Assembly (NCBI GenBank): GCA_015688915.1
Contig: JAATGX010000060.1
Coordinates: forward strand, 1-5,196
Direction of reading: 5' to 3'
From: Desulfuromonadales bacterium
Lineage (GTDB): Bacteria; Desulfobacterota; Desulfuromonadia; Geobacterales; Pseudopelobacteraceae
DNA: 5,196 nucleotides
The position numbers and the translations under genes are program-made. Shown one piece after another: positions 1 through 4,961 of the stretch. Position 1 is the stretch's first letter. Each line of letters begins with the position of its first letter. Under the pieces are notes generated by a model. It was not told where the DNA came from and ran no database searches. It saw only the letters and a list, made by a program, of their open reading frames with translations.

Positions 1-580
1 CAAGCTGGACAAGGATGCCGACGACCTCATCGGCTTCATCACCGATGGCGCACACCGCATGCAGCGGTTGATCAACGGCCTGCTGGCCTATGCGCGGGTC
101 GATTCCAAAGGAAAGCCATTCGCACCGTTCGACGGGGAGGGCGCCCTGGGACACGCCCTGGCCAACCTGCGCCAGGCCCTGGAAGAGAGTGGCGCCACCA
201 TCACCCATGATCCACTGCCGTCCCTGTGCGGCGACGAAATCCAGATGGTGCGGCTCTTCCAGAACCTGGTCGCCAATGCCGTCAAATTCCGCGGTTCCGC
301 CCCGCCCCGGGTCCATATCGGTGTCAGGGACAGGCAGTCGGAATGGGAATTCAGCGTCAGGGACAACGGCATCGGCATTGACCCGAAATTCTTCGACCGG
401 ATATTCGAGCTGTTCCAGCGTCTCCATTCACAGGACCAGTACCCCGGGACCGGGATCGGCCTGTCCGTGTGCCAAAAGATCGTCGAACGGCATGGCGGCA
501 GGATCGGCGTCGTTTCGGAACCGGGCCACGGGGCGACCTTCACCTTCACCATCAGGAAAGGGTTGCAGACATCTCTCTGA
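1..580 (+). CDS. Sensor histidine kinase, C-terminal part (5' end outside window)
   Basis: The reading frame is open from base 2 to the TGA at 578-580, giving 192 visible residues of a kinase whose N-terminal sensor part lies upstream. The first ~40 residues look like the second helix of a dimerisation/phosphoacceptor domain (HisKA), ending in RMQRLINGLLAYARVD; the phosphorylated His itself is outside the window. The rest is an HATPase_c ATP-binding domain: N box LFQNLVANAVKF (visible residues about 85-96), G1 box DNGIGI (about 121-126), F box around FDRIFELFQRL, and G2 box GTGIGL (about 149-154). Known role of the family: ATP-dependent autophosphorylation, then phosphotransfer to a response regulator. 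The style of the N and F boxes resembles PAS/GAF- or phytochrome-linked kinases, but the sensor is not visible, so the signal is unknown. The receiver-containing gene 199 bp downstream is a candidate partner, which is an inference from proximity only. Confidence 0.93.
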   Translation, partial: KLDKDADDLIGFITDGAHRMQRLINGLLAYARVDSKGKPFAPFDGEGALGHALANLRQALEESGATITHDPLPSLCGDEIQMVRLFQNLVANAVKFRGSAPPRVHIGVRDRQSEWEFSVRDNGIGIDPKFFDRIFELFQRLHSQDQYPGTGIGLSVCQKIVERHGGRIGVVSEPGHGATFTFTIRKGLQTSL

Positions 581-632
581 CCAGGGTGACGCGCCTGCCC
601 TCTCCTCCCTCGGGGCACATGACCTAAATGGC

Positions 633-661
633 TTGACCGGAAGGGTTCCATCCGCTATACC
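633..661 (+). promoter_or_regulatory. Candidate sigma70-type promoter for the REC-GGDEF-EAL gene
   Basis: TTGACC (633-638) and TATACC (656-661) are separated by 17 bp, matching the consensus at five and four of six positions. Transcription would begin near 668 and leave a 5' UTR of about 110 nt before the start codon at 780. The site lies in the 199-bp gap after the kinase stop codon, so the regulator gene need not depend on kinase transcription. The call is sequence-only; the gap shows no clear intrinsic terminator for the kinase gene and no recognisable c-di-GMP (GEMM) riboswitch. Confidence 0.4.
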
Positions 662-779
662 ATGCCAACTGCTATATAAGCCAAGCCGGTCGACCTGAAG
701 CGGTTTTCCAGGGTAGTCTCGTCCATCGGGGAATTCGGGTGTTCCATCGTCAATCTGCCCGGAATGTGAGCGTATCTCC

Positions 780-2489
780 ATGAATGACAATAACGACATC
801 ATCAGGATATTGCTGGTCGAGGACAACCCGGCTGACGCCCGTCTCATCAAGGAATACTTCGGGGAACTCAGGGAAACGCCCTTTCTGGTCAGCGAGGCGG
901 AATGCATTGCCAGCGCGGTCGACCATGTTGCGGAACGGCACTTCGACGTCATCCTGCTGGACCTGTCGTTGCCCGACAGCCAGGGCATGGAAACCATCCA
1001 TCGCATGCATGTCCATGCCCCCGGCATCCCGCTGGTCGTCCTGACCGGCCTGGATGACGATGAATTGGCGCTGTCCGCCATGCGGCACGGTGCCCAGGAC
1101 TACCTGGTCAAGGGAACGTTCGACATCCAGCTCCTTGTCCGCGCCATCCGCTACACCATCGAACGAAGGCGTTCCGAGGCGGAGATCAAGAAACTGGCCT
1201 ACTACGATATCCTGACCGGGCTCCCCAACAGGGTGCTGTTCACCGACCGGCTCAAGCAGGCCATCGTCATGGCCGAGCGGGACAGGCGGGATACCGCCCT
1301 CCTGTTTCTCGACCTTGACCGCTTCAAGAACGTCAACGACTCCATCGGCCACGCGTACGGCGACCGGCTGCTCAAGATCACCGCGGACCGCATCCAGCAC
1401 TGCCTGCGCAGCTCGGACACCGTGGCCCGCATCGGGGGAGACGAGTTCGTGGTCATCCTGCCGCTGATCTCGGGGGCCGACGACGTCTCCAAGGTCGCCA
1501 GCAAGATCCTCGAATCGCTCAACAAGCCGGTGCGGCTCGAAGAGCACGAGATCTACTCCAGCGCCAGCATCGGCATCTCCGTATTCCCTGACGACGGCTC
1601 GACAGTGGACGACTTGCTCAAAAACGCCGACATCGCCCTGTACCAGGCCAAGGAACGGGGACGCAACAACTTCCAGTTCTTTTCCAAGGAGATGAACGTG
1701 CAGGCCCTGACCCGGCAATTGCTCGAATCGAGCATGCGCCAGGCCATTGCCCGGAATGAATTCTACCTGGTCTACCAGCCGCAATTCGACATCGGCAACC
1801 GCGCACTGGTGGGACTTGAGGCGCTGATCCGCTGGCAGCACCCCCAGAAGGGCAATATCTACCCGCTGCATTTCATCGCCATTGCCGAAGAGACCGGCAT
1901 GATCATCCCCATCGGCGAATGGGTGCTCCGGACGGCCTGCCATCAGGCCAGGTCCTGGCACGACGAGGGCTACCCCTTTCTGCGGGTTGCCGTCAACATC
2001 TCCGCCCGCCAGTTCAAGCAGGACAATTTCGTCAGCCTTGTCAAATCCATCCTGGACGAGTCCGGACTTCCGCCGGGATACCTTGAACTGGAACTGACCG
2101 AAAGCACCATCATGGAGCGCGCCGACAAAAACGTCCAGACGCTGCTGGAGTTGAAAAAACTGGGGGTCACGCTGGCAATCGACGACTTCGGCACCGGCTA
2201 CTCATCGCTTTCCTACCTCAAACACTTCCCCATCGACCGCCTCAAGATAGACCGCTCGTTCCTGAGGGATCTCGCCCTCGGCAGCGACGATGCGGCCATT
2301 GCCGAGGCGATCATCGTCATGGCCCATTCGCTGAACCTTGACGTGGTTGCGGAAGGGGTCGAGCTGGAGGAACAGCTCGACTTCCTCCACAGCCACAAGT
2401 GCGACACGCTCCAAGGGTTCCTGATGAGCCACCCCCTGTCGGTGAATGACGTCTCCGTCCTCCTGGGACGCGCTGCCGACAGTCCCTGA
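780..2489 (+). CDS. Response regulator with GGDEF and EAL domains (c-di-GMP synthesis/hydrolysis)
   Basis: This 569-residue cytoplasmic protein has no signal peptide or membrane segment. The receiver domain (about 8-124) has the acidic pair E14/D15, phosphoacceptor D61 in LLDLSLPDSQG, T89 and K111, so it should be phosphorylatable. A short charged helix (about 125-137) links it to a GGDEF domain (about 138-300) with intact GGDEF at 219-223 and an intact inhibitory I-site RSSD (210-213), exactly five residues before the motif. The EAL domain (about 311-560) keeps EAL at 347-349, N406, E438, DDFGTGYSSL from 468, K489, E525 and QGF at 545-547. Family knowledge: GGDEF makes c-di-GMP from two GTP and EAL hydrolyses it to pGpG, so both activities are possible; which dominates, and how phosphorylation changes it, cannot be read from sequence. 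The ATG at 780 is chosen because the receiver begins at once after it; the Shine-Dalgarno is weak (GTGAG at 766-770). The likely input is a histidine kinase, perhaps the one just upstream. Confidence 0.96.
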   Translation: MNDNNDIIRILLVEDNPADARLIKEYFGELRETPFLVSEAECIASAVDHVAERHFDVILLDLSLPDSQGMETIHRMHVHAPGIPLVVLTGLDDDELALSAMRHGAQDYLVKGTFDIQLLVRAIRYTIERRRSEAEIKKLAYYDILTGLPNRVLFTDRLKQAIVMAERDRRDTALLFLDLDRFKNVNDSIGHAYGDRLLKITADRIQHCLRSSDTVARIGGDEFVVILPLISGADDVSKVASKILESLNKPVRLEEHEIYSSASIGISVFPDDGSTVDDLLKNADIALYQAKERGRNNFQFFSKEMNVQALTRQLLESSMRQAIARNEFYLVYQPQFDIGNRALVGLEALIRWQHPQKGNIYPLHFIAIAEETGMIIPIGEWVLRTACHQARSWHDEGYPFLRVAVNISARQFKQDNFVSLVKSILDESGLPPGYLELELTESTIMERADKNVQTLLELKKLGVTLAIDDFGTGYSSLSYLKHFPIDRLKIDRSFLRDLALGSDDAAIAEAIIVMAHSLNLDVVAEGVELEEQLDFLHSHKCDTLQGFLMSHPLSVNDVSVLLGRAADSP

Positions 2490-2535
2490 ATGGCACACGG
2501 GAGAAGCCACCGCAGTAAAATCACTGTTTCGCGAC

Positions 2536-3555
2536 TTACAGCTTCCGGTCCGCCGCCTCGGCGAACAGTCGCAGCTTGTCCATCATGGCGGCGAATTTCT
2601 TCGGTTTGAGCGATTGCGGGCCGTCACTGGAGGCGTGCTCCGGGTCGGGATGCACCTCGACGATCAAGCCGTCGGCCCCGGCGGCCACGGCGGCGTAGCA
2701 CATGGGAGCCACATAGTGATGATCGCCGGTACCGTGGGAGGGATCGACCACCACCGGCAGATGGGTCTTGCCCTTCAACACCGGTATGGCCGACAGTTCC
2801 AGGGTGTTGCGGGTGGCGGTCTCGAAGGTGCGGATGCCGCGCTCGCAGAGGATCACGGCCTGGTTGCCCTCGCTCATGATGTACTCGGCGCTCATCAGGA
2901 ACTCCTGGATCGTCATGGACATGCCCCGTTTGAGCAGCACCGGCTTCCGCAGTTGCCCCACCCTCTTCAGCAGCGCAAAGTTCTGGGAATTGCGGGCGCC
3001 GATCTGGAGCATGTCGGCGTATCCGGCCACCAGCTCCGCTGTTTCGGGATTAATGACCTCGGTCACAAAGGGAAGTCCGGTCAGGTCGCGCGCCTTGGCC
3101 AACAGCTTCAGCCCCTCCTCCTCCAGTCCCTGGAACGAATAGGGCGAGGTGCGCGGCTTGAAGGCCCCGCCCCGCAGGATGTGAGCGCCCGCCTTCTTGA
3201 CCGCTTCCGCCGATTCGATGATCTGGGCCTCGTTCTCCACCGAGCAGGGACCGGCCATGATGACCACCTGCTCGCCGCCGATGACCACGTCGTCGCTGAT
3301 CCGTACCACACTTGCCTCCTTCTTGACCTCCTTGGAGGCCAGTTTGTAGGGCTGCAGGATCGGCACCACGCTCTCAACCCCGTGCAACGACTCCAGCGAC
3401 TGCAACACCGCCTTGCCCCGCTCGTCCCCCACCGCGCCGATCACGTCACGGGTAGCCCCATGGATCACATGCGGTTTATACCCCAGCTCCCTGATGCGCC
3501 GCAACACCTCGTCCCGGTCCTTCTTTGCCGCACCCGCTTTCATAACGATAATCAT
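2536..3555 (-). CDS. aroF: 3-deoxy-7-phosphoheptulonate (DAHP) synthase, Thermotoga type with N-terminal regulatory domain
   Basis: This enzyme condenses phosphoenolpyruvate with erythrose 4-phosphate to make DAHP, the committed first step of the shikimate pathway. The 339-residue protein matches the layout of the Thermotoga maritima enzyme: a ferredoxin-like/ACT-type regulatory domain (about 1-70, starting MIIVMKAG) and a TIM-barrel catalytic domain (about 85-335). Visible motifs are AGPCS (Cys104), KPRTSPYSFQG (134-144), KPVLLKRG (204-211), DPSHG (His274), VEVHP (Glu300) and SDGPQSL (Asp311); Cys, His, Glu and Asp are the divalent metal ligands of the family. The ATG at 3555 is chosen because AAGGAG (3567-3562) stands 6 nt before it and the family starts there; a TTG nine codons upstream is in frame but would consume this Shine-Dalgarno. 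In the T. maritima enzyme the N-terminal domain mediates feedback inhibition by Tyr and Phe. Here the gene also follows an aromatic-rich leader peptide and tandem terminator hairpins, so transcript attenuation is predicted. Confidence 0.97.
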   Translation of the reverse strand: MIIVMKAGAAKKDRDEVLRRIRELGYKPHVIHGATRDVIGAVGDERGKAVLQSLESLHGVESVVPILQPYKLASKEVKKEASVVRISDDVVIGGEQVVIMAGPCSVENEAQIIESAEAVKKAGAHILRGGAFKPRTSPYSFQGLEEEGLKLLAKARDLTGLPFVTEVINPETAELVAGYADMLQIGARNSQNFALLKRVGQLRKPVLLKRGMSMTIQEFLMSAEYIMSEGNQAVILCERGIRTFETATRNTLELSAIPVLKGKTHLPVVVDPSHGTGDHHYVAPMCYAAVAAGADGLIVEVHPDPEHASSDGPQSLKPKKFAAMMDKLRLFAEAADRKL

Positions 3556-3561
3556 TCCCTG

Positions 3562-3567
3562 CTCCTT
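3562..3567 (-). promoter_or_regulatory. Shine-Dalgarno sequence that fixes the aroF start
   Basis: AAGGAG on the minus strand lies 6 nt before the ATG at 3555. It decides between that ATG and an in-frame TTG at 3582. It sits 17 nt beyond the second terminator-like hairpin, so that hairpin does not cover it directly. Confidence 0.85.
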
Positions 3568-3575
3568 TCCCACAT

Positions 3576-3607
3576 AAGACAAAAGGCCGGAAGGTTTCCC
3601 CCCGGCC
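3576..3607 (-). terminator. Second terminator-like hairpin before aroF
   Basis: On the minus strand GGCCGGGGGG (3607-3598) pairs with CCTTCCGGCC (3594-3585) across an AAA loop, forming ten pairs, two of them G-U. It is followed by TTTTGTCTT (3584-3576). The shape is that of an intrinsic terminator with an imperfect U tract, placed between the first terminator and the aroF ribosome binding site. Its 5' arm can alternatively pair with the 3' arm of the first terminator, so it may be part of the same switch. It could also act only as a back-up terminator or an mRNA-stabilising 5' hairpin. Confidence 0.6.
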
Positions 3608-3633
3608 CGTGCCGCCGCATGCGGTGCGACAAC

Positions 3634-3670
3634 AAAAAAGCCGGGGAGGACTTCCGTCCGCCCCGGCTTT
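3634..3670 (-). terminator. Attenuator: intrinsic terminator between leader peptide and aroF
   Basis: On the minus strand AAAGCCGGGG (3670-3661) pairs perfectly with CCCCGGCTTT (3646-3637). After a single C/U mismatch an inner helix GGAC/GTCC (3659-3656 with 3651-3648) is capped by GGAA, a GNRA-type tetraloop. Six consecutive T residues (3639-3634) complete a very strong intrinsic terminator. It begins 31 nt after the leader peptide stop codon and about 80 nt before the aroF start codon. It lies inside the transcription unit of aroF rather than at its end, which is the position of an amino acid attenuator. It would also stop transcripts arriving from cheV. Confidence 0.88.
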
Positions 3671-3725
3671 GTGGTGTGTGATGTGATCGCTTCGCTAAAG
3701 CTTACACCTCTACCCGGGCAGACGG
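3654..3725 (-). promoter_or_regulatory. Predicted antiterminator pairing of the aroF attenuator
   Basis: The minus-strand segment CCGTCTGCCCGG (3725-3714), inside leader codons 21-24, can pair with CCGGGGCGGACGG (3666-3654), the 5' part of the terminator. That gives twelve pairs with one bulged G and one G-U. Formation of this helix excludes the terminator. A ribosome reaching the leader stop codon (3704-3702) would cover the first segment and favour termination. A ribosome held at the aromatic codons would leave it free and favour read-through. The pairing was found by eye, with no folding energy calculated. Confidence 0.65.
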
Positions 3726-3785
3726 CCTGAAAAAACCGTACCAGAAGTAAAAGTAAAAAGCGTTAAAGAAGCGGATCGAATTCAT
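3702..3785 (-). CDS. Aromatic amino acid leader peptide upstream of aroF
   Basis: This is a 27-codon reading frame from ATG (3785-3783) to TAA (3704-3702). Residues 6-19 read FFNAFYFYFWYGFF: seven Phe, three Tyr and one Trp, so 11 of 14 residues are aromatic. The tail, residues 20-27, is not aromatic and its codons form one arm of the predicted antiterminator. Such a density of aromatic codons, followed at 31 nt by a strong intrinsic terminator and then by the first gene of aromatic synthesis, is the pattern of ribosome-mediated attenuation known from the enterobacterial pheA, pheST and trp leaders. The peptide is presumably a sensor of charged tRNA rather than a functional protein. Four of the seven Phe codons are TTT although the region is GC-rich. 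The only Shine-Dalgarno-like sequence is a short AGTAGG (3796-3791), which overlaps the predicted -10 element. I do not know of a described homologue for aroF in this group. Confidence 0.88.
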   Translation of the reverse strand: MNSIRFFNAFYFYFWYGFFRPSARVEV

Positions 3786-3793
3786 GGGTACCT

Positions 3794-3823
3794 ACTAAAT
3801 CACAGTCGGAACGCGCGTGTCAA
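3794..3823 (-). promoter_or_regulatory. Candidate promoter of the aroF leader transcript
   Basis: Minus-strand TTGACA (3823-3818) is a perfect -35 hexamer. After 18 bp comes TTTAGT (3799-3794), preceded by TGA, which makes an extended -10. The predicted start of transcription is near 3787 (range about 3789-3785), at or within a few bases of the leader ATG at 3785. The promoter lies in the 59-bp gap behind cheV. If real, the leader would be translated from an mRNA with almost no 5' UTR; otherwise the leader is read from a promoter further upstream, for instance the cheV transcript. Confidence 0.6.
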
Positions 3824-3844
3824 GGGCATTTTTCTCTACGGTAT

Positions 3845-4786
3845 CTACATCATCAGCTCGTCGGCAACCTTGACCAGGTTGGGCAGGTCGGGTTTGGTCA
3901 GGATCCGGTCGGCGCCCAGCCCGATCCATTTGCGCTTGTTATCCTCGGAAGCGAGGGATGAAAAGATCGCCAACGGCAGATCCTTGAGCGTCTCCTCCTT
4001 GCGCACCAGGGAGGTAAGATGCAACCCGTCCATCTGCGGCATCTCCACATCGGTGATCAGCATGCCGATGTGCGACGCGAAGCTGGAACCGTCCTGCCGG
4101 CACTGGTCGAGCCTCTGCCGGATGATATCCCAGGCCTGGGCGCCGTTCTCCGCCTCCATGACGGTATACCCGGCCGAACGCAAGGCCGCACACAGGGTAT
4201 TTCTGATAAAGGGCGAATCATCGGCGACCAGCACGGTCCTGTGCGAACGGTCGGCACCGGAATCGGAGTGCAGCACCAGCTCTTCATCCAGCGGCCTGAG
4301 GGCGCTTTCCGAGCAGAGTTCGCCCACGATCTTTTCGAAATCCAGCACCAGGATGATACGGTCCTCCATCTTGACCAGACCGATCACCTGATCGCTGTGC
4401 ACCGACCGCGAGGGGGGTTCCACATTCTTCCAGGAGATGCGGTAGATGCGGGAGACGGAGTGCACCAGCACCCCCACCATCAGGTTGTTGAATTCAAGCA
4501 CCACCACCCGGTCCGCCACCAGTTCGCCGATATCCTTGTTGAGCACCTTGGCCAGGTTGATGATGGTGATGACCTTGTCCCTGAGCTTGATCATCCCTTC
4601 CACGCCCGGCTTGGCATTGACGACCTTGGACAATTGCGGCAGACGGATGATCTCCCGCACCTTGGCCACATTGACGCCATAATAGCAGGGCACCACGTTG
4701 CCGGACGAGTCAACCTCGTCAATCCTGAACTCGACTATCTCCAGTTCGTTGGTGTCGCTCTCCAGCAGGATGTTGGTCTGTTTCAT
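3845..4786 (-). CDS. cheV: Chemotaxis coupling protein CheV (CheW domain plus receiver)
   Basis: The 313-residue cytoplasmic protein starts MKQTNILLESDTNELEIVEF, a typical CheV opening. A CheW-like domain (about 15-155) would bind chemoreceptors and the kinase CheA; it contains GVNVAKVREIIRLP and GMIKLRDKVITIINL. A C-terminal receiver (about 184-312) has the acidic pair D189/D190, phosphoacceptor D246 in LITDVEMPQMDG, S276 at the usual Thr/Ser site and K298 in LTKP, so it should accept phosphate from CheA. In Bacillus and other bacteria CheV couples receptors to CheA and phosphorylation of its receiver aids adaptation. The ATG at 4786 is chosen because AAGGGGTGA (4799-4791) precedes it and the family begins there; an in-frame start at 4879 would add an unrelated 31-residue stretch. 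No other chemotaxis gene is in the window. There is no terminator between its stop and the aroF leader, so its transcripts may enter the aroF attenuator. Confidence 0.95.
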   Translation of the reverse strand: MKQTNILLESDTNELEIVEFRIDEVDSSGNVVPCYYGVNVAKVREIIRLPQLSKVVNAKPGVEGMIKLRDKVITIINLAKVLNKDIGELVADRVVVLEFNNLMVGVLVHSVSRIYRISWKNVEPPSRSVHSDQVIGLVKMEDRIILVLDFEKIVGELCSESALRPLDEELVLHSDSGADRSHRTVLVADDSPFIRNTLCAALRSAGYTVMEAENGAQAWDIIRQRLDQCRQDGSSFASHIGMLITDVEMPQMDGLHLTSLVRKEETLKDLPLAIFSSLASEDNKRKWIGLGADRILTKPDLPNLVKVADELMM

Positions 4787-4817
4787 GGCGTCACCCCTTG
4801 CGGATTCATTTTGGCGG

Positions 4818-4826
4818 ATTATACCA
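4818..4826 (-). promoter_or_regulatory. Extended -10 promoter element for cheV
   Basis: The minus strand carries TGGTATAAT (4826-4818), a perfect -10 hexamer with the TGN extension. No good -35 is found 16-18 bp upstream, which extended -10 promoters can tolerate. Transcription would begin near 4811 and give a 5' UTR of about 25 nt containing the cheV Shine-Dalgarno. Confidence 0.65.
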
Positions 4827-4895
4827 TGAATCCCCGCGAAGAAAAGGGCAATTATCAGCCGAATCCGTCCATAACTCACCGCAAAACCCCTGAAC

Positions 4896-4924
4896 TTGAC
4901 ACTCCCTGACGCCTGTGGTAGCTT
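4896..4924 (+). promoter_or_regulatory. Candidate trpE promoter
   Basis: TTGACA (4896-4901), 17 bp of spacer and TAGCTT (4919-4924), the latter preceded by TGG, give a perfect -35 and a poor but extended -10. Transcription would begin near 4931, leaving about 31 nt before the trpE ATG. That UTR is too short for an attenuator. The promoter is back to back with the cheV promoter, about 70 bp apart. Confidence 0.6.
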
Positions 4925-4961
4925 TTTTCATTCCCATCCCCGCCGCATGCCGGAGTTACCC

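Noticed and set aside
581..779. c-di-GMP (GEMM) riboswitch or kinase terminator in the gap
   Set aside because: I looked for the GEMM core and for a GC-rich hairpin with a T run and found neither; only short accidental stems such as GGAA/TTCC near 639-649.
750..1961. Long minus-strand open frame (about 400 codons) opposite the REC-GGDEF-EAL gene
   Set aside because: Its translation shows no recognisable domain and lies antisense to a gene with full motif conservation; long antisense frames are common in GC-rich coding DNA.
2490..2535. Possible bidirectional terminator between the REC-GGDEF-EAL gene and aroF
   Set aside because: Only a four-pair stem (CAGT/ACTG around 2512-2525) followed by three T residues is visible; too weak to call, so how these convergent genes terminate is unresolved.
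3556..3582. Upstream TTG start for aroF adding nine residues
   Set aside because: The extension would encode the Shine-Dalgarno itself; the ATG at 3555 has a well-spaced AAGGAG and matches the family N terminus.
3634..3670. The aroF attenuator hairpin read as a plus-strand terminator
   Set aside because: On the plus strand it is followed by only three T residues, and no plus-strand gene ends nearby.
2446..3681. Long plus-strand open frame (about 410 codons) opposite aroF
   Set aside because: It is rich in His, Gln, Arg and Gly with no family signature, and it mirrors the aroF coding strand and the attenuator; treated as a shadow.
4787..4879. Upstream start for cheV adding 31 residues
   Set aside because: The extension overlaps the predicted promoter and ribosome binding site and is unlike CheV N termini.
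4019..4909. Plus-strand open frame (about 296 codons) opposite cheV
   Set aside because: Low-complexity His/Asp/Gln-rich translation, antisense to a clear CheV; no ribosome binding site or family match seen.
4925..4961. Leader peptide or attenuator for trpE
   Set aside because: The predicted 5' UTR is about 31 nt, with no room for a leader ORF and hairpins; the short T run at 4923-4928 has no GC-rich stem before it.
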